From Plazaster borealis (lineage: Eukaryota > Echinodermata > Asteroidea > Forcipulatida > Labidiasteridae): DNA of 64,000 bases. The position numbers were made by a program, and so were the translations under genes. The stretch is from positions 37,286,234 through 37,350,233 of the forward strand of contig CM037472.1 of assembly GCA_021014325.1 (NCBI GenBank), written 5' to 3'. Positions 1 to 8,626 of this stretch are shown one piece after another (position 1 is the stretch's first letter; every line of letters begins with the position of its first letter). Under the pieces are notes generated by a model. That model saw only the letters and a program-made list of their open reading frames with translations, had not been told where the DNA came from and searched no databases.

Positions 1-164
1 ACGTTTATTTACAAATGACAAAGGTTATACACATGTACATCAGACGCAGCTGACGGATTACATTTTATAGCCTTCAAAGGGCCGTCTCAGGCAATCTATT
101 GACATGTGGCACAAAGTTTTCTTATGTTTGCTACGTCTGCGCAAGCAGTTCTGTTGAATTTTTT

Positions 165-285
165 GAATAATCGACGATATTCTGAGAATATCGTCTTTGT
201 CATGATATATCAACCAACATCGATATTGACGATATCGTTTTCAATATCGTATCATGACGATATTATCATGATATCGTCCAGGCTT
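165..285. repeat. CGATAT-rich palindromic repeat
   Basis: At least eight GATAT/ATATC motifs occur within about 120 bases, many as CGATAT or its complement, giving several short overlapping palindromes (for example GACGATATCGT). It lies in the intron upstream of the first receptor exon. Probably a fragment of a simple or foldback repeat; no coding potential is credible here. Confidence 0.5.
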
Positions 286-299
286 ATTGGATAGTATAA

Positions 300-580
300 A
301 GGAGAAACCTTTCACTTCGAAGTACTGCGGTTATGGAAAAATATCACTTTTTATCCCCAACAATTTTAATCTGAGAAGCGTTACTGAAGTAACCTTTCTC
401 AGATAGTTTGTTCCAATTGCAGATTATTCTTAATGCGTGGACATAACCGCTCCAGATTTTCGGCAATTTCTCAAAAACGCTACCACCTTTTGAAATGAAA
501 TTTTCACAGGTTAGTTTTATGGTGTATATCTACAACTACAACAGTGCGTTCCAATTACCAAACGTATGCAATCCCTTTAA
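300..580 (-). mobile_element. TTAA MITE, subfamily B (partial copy)
   Basis: Matches the other B copies in this window in reverse orientation: the AGAAGCGTTACTG core, the block reading GGTGGTAGCG on the other strand, and a terminal stretch ending ATCCCTTTAA. The copy lacks its low-coordinate end. It sits in the intron before the left receptor's hinge exon. Confidence 0.75.
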
Positions 581-790
581 GTTTGTTGCATGAGTTATAA
601 TTGTGTCGAGGTTAGCAGATTGAAATGTCAAGTTCTCTTTTGATCTAGTTTCAGTAAAACATTGAAGAACTGCATTAGTTTGGAAAAGCACTCAACAGCT
701 TGAAACAGCTTGAACAGTTCTTGGTCATGACTATCCAGTAACGTGCATCTGGTTTTAACAAAAAGAACTTGTGTCGTTGTTTTTTAACAG

Positions 791-2172
791 GTATCAAACT
801 CGGTAGGCATCAGAAGTTTGACGTCTCCGATGCCAAAAGAATGACTCAAGTACCCAATCCAGGTCCAGTGTTTCCACTTGGAACCAGAGTTTCAGCTGCA
901 GCAGGTATGGAGGACAGCCCTGGAAGTGCTGTAGACGACAGTCAACAATACCCCTTGAGTTTGACCAGCATTGATGGTACATTCAAAACTACCAGCGATC
1001 CCAGTATGGCATTAGATCCCATCTACCAAGACCGGAAAAGCCCCCTCGGTTATAATGTTTCCTCCCCGGGCTCCAGTTCATCCGATGAATTCTACAACTC
1101 CATAGCCAGGCAAGAGAATCCCTGCCCCGTTAACAATCCAACCATTGCTGGAAACATTTCTCCGAACTCGCATGGGTACCAACAGACCGGGGCTTGTCCG
1201 AGTGCTACGGGGGGCACAAAACAACTTGGCAGTCTATCAGCTAATGATGGTCTGCATCCCATGAGCGATTGGCAGTACAGTCTCGGCGTAAATGGCGGCA
1301 CGCATGGTAGGATGCCAAATGGCTCATTTCAGTACAGACCACAAGTGTCTAAACCAACCAACATCTTTGACATCCCAGACGTTCAGAGTAGCCAATCTTA
1401 CAGGCTGCCCGTACAAACAAGCCTAGGTATACAAGCGATGCCAACCCCTTTCAGTGTCAACCCTGTCAAAAGCAAACAATCACTTGCGTCTGGCGGTGGT
1501 GGTGAAAAATCAGAAAACCTGTTTGGATTTTTACCGAGCAAAGAAACGACGCCGACAGAGTTTGCTACCGAACCGCTGCAGAACAAAAAAAGGAACATTG
1601 TAACAGTGGAGGATGATAGTTCTGTTTCATTTGACATGATGGACTCTGATTTTGTTATGAACCTGTCAGAGCAATGCCCTGCAATGACAGTTCCTGAGAT
1701 AAAGCAAGAACAGGCCAGAGGCAGTTGTTGCAACTCCTCCGTGGTAGAGGATCAATCGTCCAACTCCAACGTTAAAAAGAAAGGAACTCCTTCTGTCCCT
1801 TTTCCCAAGACTACCAGCAAGCATCTTCTGAGCGACAGTGAAGAGGATGATGCAAAGAACCCTCCTCAGAGATTCGCTAAGATGTCATCGTCCGGAAGTC
1901 TACATAACCAAGACGAGCAGCCAGAGGAAAGCATGTATGCCTACATCGACCAGACGTACTTCAAGAAGGTCCGGCATCGTTTGGAGACGGGCTGTCACAT
2001 GGGGGAAGTCCTGAGCAAGGAAAGTGAGGCGATACTTCGGAGAACCTCTCAGCCAGTCCAGAAGTTTGAGCGTGTTTTGATCACCATGGAGATAGCCCAG
2101 GCATTTGAGGAGTTGTCGATAATGTTTCAGACTCTGAGTACATCAAAGCCTCAGATTGAAGCGACGGAAGAG
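791..2172 (+). CDS. Nuclear receptor (left gene), hinge exon: DBD tail plus long D region and start of LBD
   Basis: The exon begins after a polypyrimidine/AG acceptor (TTTTTAACAG) in phase 1 and ends at GAG|GTAAGA in phase 0, coding for about 460 residues. The first residues, (G)IKLGRHQKFDVSDAKR, look like the C-terminal extension of a nuclear-receptor DNA-binding domain (pattern G-x-x-x-GR-x-x-K), so the zinc fingers lie upstream of the window. The next 350-odd residues are Ser/Pro/Asn/Gln-rich and probably disordered; they contain a psi-K-x-E SUMO-type motif, IKQE, at 1699-1710 and an acidic SDSEEDD patch. The last 80 residues (YIDQTYFKKVRHRLE onward to EELSIMFQTLS) are helical and probably form the first helices of the ligand-binding domain. 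The hinge is very long for the family; E75-type receptors also have extended linkers. An ORF call would start too early, inside the intron. Recognised as nuclear receptor; exact subfamily not determined. Confidence 0.88.
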
Positions 2173-3645
2173 GTAAGAAAATAAAAAACAAGTATGTTTA
2201 TCGACCGTTTTTCCACCAAAGCTGAGAAATAGTCTCTGAGAAACTGGTCTAAAAAGTTGAGACACATTTTGTGAGAAAAGGTTTTTTAATTTTCAAAGAG
2301 GCCTATTCCTTTTCTTAACTATGGTGACTTATACCCCAGTCACAATTAGCTTGCGATGGGTTTGCGAGTAGTTTGTGACGGATTTCTAGGCATTTTTTTG
2401 GCCGGGGCCCCATGGGATTCCTTGCAGCTGCCAGGTCATTTTGGGGAATTGGGCTAGCATCGAGTTACTTCGAACTTAAAACCTGGTGCGGCGTTTCGCA
2501 TCGAAACTGATCGCCAGGGCATCGCACACGACGGGCCGGCAGGCGCTGGGCCAAATTTTTGACAACCCAGACAATCCATATATCGGCCAGGCACCGGTCA
2601 GGACCCGCCCGGCATCCGGCCTACTTGTCGGCACCCTGCCGGATATCGCAGGGACATAGGCAGGACATCGGACGAGTGCCTGCCAGACACCGGCCAATAA
2701 ACAGGCCCAGAACTCGACCCCATTTCCAGGAAAGTCGGCCATTCGCCATCTGGCGACCCCCCGGGTGTGGTCATGGCAGTGTGCGGGGCACTTTTAATTA
2801 GAAATGCTTGTTCGTACATGTATTTCACTACTGCTAATTGACTTATCTAAGACCGGCTTATTGCAACAGGCCTAATGACTGACTAAACTAAGACCGTCTA
2901 AGGCAGATAGCTGGCTATAACCGACTGGTCTTAGACCGCTGGCTAAGACCGTTTTATTGCAATCCGCGCCTGGTCTTTCCTCCGGTATAAAAAAAAAGGT
3001 TGATTGCTCTTATGCAATCCTTTCAAAAGGGAGTGATCAGAAATGAAAGTTTCGAAGTTCCAAATCACCTATGAAGTGCCATGCTTGTGTTCCAAAAAGT
3101 TTTGGAGTTTTCGGATCACACTATTTTCTGACCGATCTCATCGATTTTGTTTATTGTAAAAAGAGAGATTTTAATAAGAAAGTTCTTCTTTTTACTTGCT
3201 TTGCTCTGAAATGAAATCTTCAGGGAGGAAAAAATGGCCTTTGAACATGCTTTTGTGCTCGGAAATGTGCTTCACAGTTTTGGTATATATATCTGTGTCG
3301 TGTCGTGTCAGCAGCAGAGTGTGGGTTCAAATCCCGGTCATGACACTTGTGCCCTTGAGCAAGGCACTTTAACCATAATTGTTTCGTAAAAAGTTGGCTC
3401 CTAGTGCTCCTAGTGGGTGATACCCATGCCTACATCCTTACGGACTGTGAAGCCCCAGAAGTTGGTGACAACGTGCCCCTGATGACAGTTGATTTGGGCC
3501 AACAGCCCAAATCAGTTAAGTGTAGCCCTCACCTTGAAGTGGCCGTCCGGCCTTGTGATGTTAGGCGAAATCTCATTTTTAAAAAAAATAAAAAAATATT
3601 TATTCAATTTGTTGAAGTGTTTTGTTGTGATTTTGTTATTTTCAG
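2173..3645 (+). other. Intron 1 of left receptor
   Basis: Bounded by GTAAGA and a TTATTTTCAG acceptor. It holds a GC-rich block (about 2400-2790) with degenerate GCCGGCAGG/GGCACC-type repetition, two direct repeats of TAAGACCG followed by TTATTGCAA about 96 bases apart (2849 and 2945), and a SINE (listed separately). ORFs in the GC-rich block on both strands are not credible genes. Confidence 0.7.
3293..3590 (+). mobile_element. tRNA-Leu-derived SINE, family D, 5'-truncated
   Basis: Starts in the variable arm/B box (GTGGGTTCAAATCCCGG), continues through a CCCTTGAGCAAGGCAC motif shared by all D copies, and ends in the GGCCGTCCGGCCTTGTGATG segment followed by an A-rich tail. It lies 55 bases before the next receptor exon. 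The tRNA acceptor and D arms are missing. Confidence 0.75.
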
Positions 3646-3751
3646 CTGCGTACGAAGATGGACAAAGCTTCTACTGAGGCGATGCGCCTATTCCAGGAGA
3701 GGGTGTCACTCAAGATCATCAGCTCGGTCAAGTTTGCCAAGAACATACCCG
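3646..3751 (+). CDS. Nuclear receptor (left gene), LBD helix 3 exon
   Basis: A 106-base exon, phase 0 in and phase 1 out (ACCCG|GTAAGA). It codes LRTKMDKASTEAMRLFQ followed by a stretch ending VKFAKNIPG; the FAKNIPG end is the start of the nuclear-receptor LBD signature ([F/W]AKxxPGFxxLxxxDQ), which is completed by the next exon. In the receptor fold this is helix 3, which lines the ligand pocket and forms part of the coactivator groove. Confidence 0.93.
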
Positions 3752-4344
3752 GTAAGATTGTTGCGATATGGGAGAAATGTTCTTTTTGGGGAACTCGTAG
3801 GTCAAGTGTAATCATGCCACAATGTGGCTCAGAACATCACAAGGTGTACTCCTAAGATTAAACGTAATATGTATCGCCGTCATGCAAAAACTCCAAGTAC
3901 TGCAATTGTAATATTTGAAGCTTGTCAAGGTGTGAGAAGTAAACAAAAATAATGATAATCTAGTTTGAGGATCCCTTGGTTCCTTTACCAGAAAGATTTA
4001 AAATAAATACAAATAAATTATTTTTTCCATTTTGGGTGGTGTGGGAAGTATAAAAAAAAGAAGAGGTAATCAACTTGTTTCCATGTAACAATCATTTGAA
4101 GTAGTCGCTTTTTTGATTCTTTTTTTTTGGAGGAAATGTTGGTTTGGAGAAAATTGGGGTTGAGATAATGTAAGTCTTTACATTTGAAATAGTATACATG
4201 TACATGTTATCTGCTCATTTTTAGGAAAATTGCCATTTCTTAGAAGAGATTAATTCACATGGTTGGTCATTTTGGGCAACAACCACGTGAATCAATCTCT
4301 TCAAAAATGATAAGTAGCCACTCATTATTTGTGTACAAATTTAT

Positions 4345-4575
4345 TGTTGAACTCGGGGATCAGGCCCTGGCTTTCACCTCTGTGGACCCCTGTTTGAATC
4401 CCACCCTGGACCGAAGCTGCGCATGTGGATCGGGTTTTCAGTCCCTTCCTGATTACATGGGTTTTTCCCTATTCAAGGTTCTCCTCCCACATTTTAAACT
4501 GAACATTTCTTCATCGTCTTCTTAAATACACGGTTATCTTCAGGCCTACGGGTTACAGTGCTAGTCACTTTTGAA
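4345..4575 (+). mobile_element. tRNA-derived SINE, family E
   Basis: Shares with five other copies in the window the order: CACCTCTGTGGACCCC, a B-box-like GTTTGAATCCCACC, a TGCATGTGGATTGGG-type segment, TTTTCAGTCCCT, CCCACATTTTAAACTGAAC, and a short A-rich end. Pol III promoter is degenerate in this copy. Confidence 0.7.
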
Positions 4576-4634
4576 AAACCAACCCTTGGTTTCATTATCA
4601 GAAAGATTTGTTTTTACCCTTACACCAATGTGTA

Positions 4635-5008
4635 TTAAAGGTATTGTACACGGTTGGTAATGACTCAAAACAAATATAAGCATAAAAACTTACTTGGTAA
4701 CAAGCAACAGAGAGCTGTTGATAGTATAAAACATTGTAGGAAACGACTCCCTCTAAAGTCACATAGTTTTTGAGAAAGACGTAATTTCTCACTAAAATAA
4801 TAAAAACTTCTTGCAAGAAGTTTTTATTCCTATCTGAAAGCACACAAATTTGTACAACAAGGGTGTTTTTTCTTTCATCATTTTCTTGCAACTTCGATGA
4901 CCAATTGAGCCCAAATTTTCACAAGCTTGTTATTTTATGCATATGTTGGGATACACCAAGTGAGAACACTGGTCTTTGACAATTTCCAAACGTGTTCAAT
5001 GCCTTTAA
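4635..5008 (-). mobile_element. TTAA MITE, subfamily A
   Basis: Flanked by TTAA on both sides, with imperfect terminal inverted repeats (TTAAAGGTATTGTACACGGT versus ...CGTGTTCAATGCCTTTAA). The central palindrome ACTTCTTGCAAGAAGT is present. The copy is inverted with respect to the receptor gene. Open frames across it recur in other copies of the element and are not genes. Confidence 0.85.
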
Positions 5009-5059
5009 GCACTGTATACTCAGTACTTTCCCGAGGTCTGTAAAAAAAAAAAATCCACA

Positions 5060-5165
5060 GGCAAATCACTCGGATGGGATTCGAACCCACGACCATTGCA
5101 TTGCTAGAGCAGATGTCTTACCACTAGATCACCGGTGGCTAGAGACAGTTCGAATCCTATGTGTT
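5060..5165 (-). mobile_element. tRNA-like SINE head fragment
   Basis: On the minus strand it reads as a tRNA-like head: an A-box-like GATCTAGTGGTAAGAC and a strong B box GGTTCGAATCCC, with the sequence between too irregular for a good cloverleaf. Adjacent to an A run at 5041-5053 that could be a tail of a neighbouring element. Confidence 0.5.
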
Positions 5166-5298
5166 CGCAGCGGGTACCGCAACAAATTAATAGATTGTTA
5201 ACTTTGCATCGGGGATAAAGAATATAATTTAAAATAAATTCTTTCTTCTTCTTTTTTCTTTCTTTTTCTTTTCCTTTGAAACCTTTGGACACCTTCAG

Positions 5299-5556
5299 GT
5301 TTTTGCCACATCTCAGTCGGCGATCAGATGAGCCTCATCAAGATGGGCACCTTTCCCTGCATCCTGAGCCACATCTGCTGGCGTGCAGAGCTCGAGTTCG
5401 CTTGGTTTCAGGACACCTTCTTTACTGTCCCTTCGTTGGACGCCTTGGTGTTTGGAATGAAGAGTAGGGTTCACCAGTTCAAGGAGGACTTCGTCAAAGT
5501 GAAATTTGACCAGCACGAGATTGCACTTTTCACCGCACTGATCTTCATTAACCCAG
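5299..5556 (+). CDS. Nuclear receptor (left gene), LBD helices 3-8 exon
   Basis: A 258-base exon, phase 1 in and phase 1 out (ACCCAG|GTGAAT). Joined to the preceding exon it completes the signature FAKNIPGFCHISVGDQ and continues MSLIKMGTFPCILSHIC, equivalent to helices 4-5 (compare the LLKxGTFE pattern of Rev-erb/E75-type receptors). Further on come a beta-turn region (FAWFQDTFFTVPSLD), helices 6-7, and DQHEIALFTALIFINP, equivalent to helix 8. The split codon at the junction gives Gly. This is the core of the ligand-binding domain. Confidence 0.94.
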
Positions 5557-6987
5557 GTGAATGGCGCTTTTAAAAGGAGAACAATCAAACAGAATAGAGA
5601 GAGAAAAATTACATTTGACTACAAATGTAGGTTTGACTTAAAAGGCAGGGTATACTTTTGGGTATTGTCAAAGACCAGTATCCTCACTTGGTGTATCCCA
5701 ACATATGCATACAATAAAAAACCTGTGAAATTTTGGGCTCAATTGGTCATTGAAGTTGCAGGAAAATAATGAAAGAAAAAAACACCCTTGTTGCATAGAA
5801 TTGTGTGCTTTCAGATGCCTGAAGCCTTTCTCAGATTCAAATTTTTTGGTGGAAAATTACCTCTTTCTGTAAAACTGCATTACTTCAAAGGGGGTCGTTA
5901 ATGTTTTTAAATATCAACAGCTCTCCAGTGCTATTAACCAAGTAAGTTTTTATGGTGATTGATTTTTGGAGTAATAACCAAAGGTATATCCTGCTTTTAG
6001 AGGCATGTTTGTAAGACAAACCTAAAAGTCTTATTTGTGTCTGGAATTTTAATGTGAGTTGACCCCTTGCAGACATGGAACGCACCTGCGCAAAATGCCC
6101 GTCTACCATTTCATCATTTTGTTTGTCAATTCCTTTGTGTACATTTTGTCTCCCAAAATGGGGGACAGGATAGGTTGCATGTCAGTGCGTCAGGCAAGAG
6201 ATCAATAGGCAGTTTCTTACAAAATTTATTGTGTGAAGCCGAGTAAGAAATGGATCAAACCATGTTGTTTTCGGTTCACATAACAACCACCCCTATAGAC
6301 CCAATTCAACTGACGCCTTTCTTTGGTAGTCGATTTTCCAGTGTGTTACTGTTTAATGTGCATTTTAGGTGACGGCAAGCGTGTACACGTTCAGCATTGC
6401 ATGAACTGCCTGTTACATAATGCTTTAAAATTTAAGGAGAATTTGGTTGTTAGCAAATTAAATTTTGAGCATGAATTCCAGTACACTTTGTCCCTGTTTT
6501 TACGGGGAAAAGAATTGTTGCACGGTGAGTGCATGCTGCAGACTACACAATGGAATGTCCGGGGTGTGTTAACGTTCTGGTATTCCGAGTGTAAACGAAA
6601 GCGGGTTCACTTGACCTCCAGTCTGCTGGTCATATTTGGTCAATTGTGGGTTGTGATGTAAACGCTTAACATGTAATAGGAAATCAATCATCTTTCACAT
6701 GACTTATCAGGAAAATGTTGTTTGTGGAACACTTCCCGATCTTAGGTGGGGAGGGATAGGAGTGGAAGTATTTTCCTTGGCATTTCACCAGCTTAGAACC
6801 TGATTTTGATTGACCTCCACACCAGAATGTACTTGATGATTTGTGGGTTTTAACTTTCCTCTTTGCTTCACAAGTTTCTTATAGATCTACAGGCTACGAA
6901 GCTCTTGATTTTACAAACAAATATGCAAATAATTGAATTGTTTTGAAAAATCAATATATATTTTATTTTATTTTTTTTTCTCTCTAG
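5557..6987 (+). other. Intron 3 of left receptor
   Basis: Runs from GTGAAT to the TTTTTCTCTCTAG acceptor. Contains an A'-type TTAA MITE near its start; 6001-6987 shows no recognised element or exon. Confidence 0.8.
5638..6000 (+). mobile_element. TTAA MITE, subfamily A' (GGCAGGGTATAC ends)
   Basis: Begins TTAAAAGGCAGGGTATACTT and ends ACCAAAGGTATATCCTGCTT, an inverted-repeat variant of the A ends. Internal blocks (GGTGTATCCCAACATATGCAT, the CTCAATTGGTCAT segment, CAGCTCTCC, AAGTAAGTTTTTATG) match the A copies. The core carries GCCTGAAGCC instead of the A palindrome. Confidence 0.8.
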
Positions 6988-7068
6988 ATCCACCCGGCCT
7001 GGAGAATTCTGACTACATACTAAAGCTTCACAACAAGCTTCGTCTAATCTTAAAACACTATTGTCTCG
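6988..7068 (+). CDS. Nuclear receptor (left gene), LBD helix 9-10 exon
   Basis: An 81-base exon, phase 1 in and phase 1 out (CTCG|GTAAGC). With the split Asp codon it codes DPPGLENSDYILKLHNKLR followed by LILKHYCL, matching the conserved DRPGL-x(5)-ILKLQNKL-like loop and helices 9-10 of NR1 receptors, the dimerisation surface. The usual Arg of DRPGL is Pro here. Confidence 0.93.
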
Positions 7069-7555
7069 GTAAGCGTGATGAAGACCTACATAGCACTTCC
7101 TTTTGTTCTAAAATAATTCCATACCCAAAGAGTAATCAATTTGTTTATTTACACTCGCTCCCAATCAGTCATAGAATCATTGAATCAACTTTAGGTTATC
7201 ATTCAAATGCTTTAAGTTTACCATAAACAAGCCCCAGGGTCTTTTCAAAACAATGGGGCATTCTGGACCCCAAAATGTTCAAGTTTTGCCGAAGAACGCT
7301 GAATTGAAACGAGGTCCTCGGAATGTTTTTGAATCAACTGTGCAAACCTGGAGCATTTTAATTGATTTTATTTTATGATTTTTGTGAATTTGATATAAAC
7401 TCTGTTTTAAAACAATAATACAAAATATTTAAAACAATTGCGTATCAGCTGCATTTAGCACATTATTGCCTGTGTTGGCAGGTATCTTCCTGATACACTA
7501 GCATGTGCCTGAGGAAAACCCTGAACCCTTACAAGTACTTTACAGAATTACTCCA

Positions 7556-7706
7556 AGTAAAGCCCGGTTCATACTTCCTGCAAATGCGAAAACAATGTGA
7601 ATTCGCAACGAACAATTCGGCTTGCGAAACATGCGAGACGAAAACAGAGCTGTGACTTCAAACTCGCTTCGCACGAAGCATTCGCCGGAAGTATGAACCG
7701 GGCTTA
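7556..7706. mobile_element. PIF/Harbinger-like MITE with 18 bp terminal inverted repeats
   Basis: Inverted ends AGCCCGGTTCATACTTCC at the left and GGAAGTATGAACCGGGCT at the right are perfect complements, flanked on both sides by TAA, consistent with a 3-base TWA target duplication. The interior is about 110 bases and has no coding capacity. Family assignment is from the target-site pattern only. Confidence 0.75.
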
Positions 7707-7734
7707 AGACCTCAACACAGCCAACTTCCATCAT

Positions 7735-7893
7735 CTATCTCTTGCTCCTTACATTTCTATCAAGCCCAGAACTAATTCTTCTCCGTCTGTTGCCCAAAAA
7801 TCTGGAATTGTCTGCCTGCTTTTATCAGAAATGCCAGATCATTGCACACCTTCAACACTCTCCTCAAAGCTAACTTGTTTCAGGAGGATTTGA
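7735..7893 (+). mobile_element. Non-LTR retrotransposon 3' end (RT C-terminal remnant)
   Basis: One frame reads PKIWNCLPAFIRNARSLH then TFNTLLKANLFQEDLI, the degenerate form of the xLWNxLPxxIRxxxSLxxFKxxLKxxLF motif that ends CR1/L2/Jockey-type reverse transcriptases. It runs directly into a (GATT)n tract, the kind of short tandem repeat such elements use as a 3' tail. Confidence 0.65.
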
Positions 7894-8170
7894 TTTGATT
7901 TGATTGATTGATTGATTGATTATTTGATTGGTTGATTGATGTGATTAATTTATTTGATTGATTGATTGATTATTTGATTGGTTGATTGATATGATTAATT
8001 TATTTGATTGATTGATTGATTGATTTATTAATTAATTATTTGATAGATTGATTGGTTATTTGATTATTTGATTCATTGATTATTTTATTGATTGATTGAT
8101 TGTTTGATTATTGGATTCACTGATTGATTGATTATTTGATTGATTGATTGATTTATTTATTGAATTGATT
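7887..8170 (+). repeat. (GATT)n microsatellite with variants
   Basis: About 280 bases of GATT units, interrupted by TATTTGATT and GGTTGATT variants, ending shortly before the last receptor exon (acceptor at 8296). It starts from the tail of the LINE remnant and appears to have expanded from it. Confidence 0.9.
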
Positions 8171-8296
8171 GATTTGTAAATTGAAAATGTTATTGTATTC
8201 ATTGAAAATATTAGTGTATTCAATTGTCTACTTAGTTTTTACTTTTAATGTATTTATTTATTGATTTTTTATTTGATTTTTCATTTACATTTCTAG

Positions 8297-8454
8297 AGAA
8301 GTATGGAGAACTGAAGCAGTACTACAGGTACCTGAGTTTCCTGCCTCGGCTGTATGAGATTGAATTAGTACATAAACAGAGTATCAAAAAGGGCTACAAT
8401 ACTAGCTCTCCTGAGGCGGTGCTGCCCGCATTGTTTGCTGAAATCAACTTGTAA
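8297..8454 (+). CDS. Nuclear receptor (left gene), last exon: LBD helices 10-12 and stop
   Basis: Phase 1 entry (split Glu codon) after TTTCTAG, then KYGELKQYYRYLSFLPRL, YEIELVHKQSIKKG and the terminal LPALFAEINL before TAA at 8452-8454. LPALFAEI fits the AF-2 helix 12 consensus (phi-phi-x-E-phi), so this receptor should be able to recruit coactivators, unlike Rev-erb, which lacks helix 12. There is no F domain: only two residues follow the helix core. Across all five exons the window encodes about 660 residues. Best described as an NR1-type receptor nearest in pattern to the E75/Rev-erb/ROR group. Confidence 0.93.
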
Positions 8455-8626
8455 TGAAAGGTCAGAGTTTTAAGACTAAACACTCAGCTCAAAAGTGTCA
8501 AATCAGGATCGGAACAGGTTTTAAATGGACGTGAATCAGTAAGTGGCGTCAAAGGTCGGTATTCAATTGGCTTCCGATTTGGCAGTACCTCTCAGAGATT
8601 GCACCGGGAGCACGCACTGCATCTCT
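8455..8626 (+). other. Proximal 3' UTR of left receptor
   Basis: No polyadenylation signal is seen before the minisatellite starts. ATTAAA occurs at the far edge of the array (about 10224) and AATAAA at 10717-10722 inside a SINE, so the transcript may run through the array. Inferred, not shown. Confidence 0.45.

Larger units (their letters stand above)
3752..5298 (+). other. Intron 2 of left receptor
   Basis: Between a GTAAGA donor and a CACCTTCAG acceptor. Contains one family E SINE, one A-type TTAA MITE and a tRNA-like SINE fragment, each listed separately; the remainder is AT-rich with nothing recognised. Confidence 0.8.
7069..8296 (+). other. Intron 4 of left receptor
   Basis: From GTAAGC to the ACATTTCTAG acceptor. 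Contains a PIF-like MITE, a LINE 3' end and a long (GATT)n tract, all listed separately. Confidence 0.85.

Noticed and set aside
769..790. Start of the left receptor at the TTG/Met of the open frame at 769
   Set aside because: These bases are the polypyrimidine tract and acceptor of an intron; the true coding start is upstream of the window.
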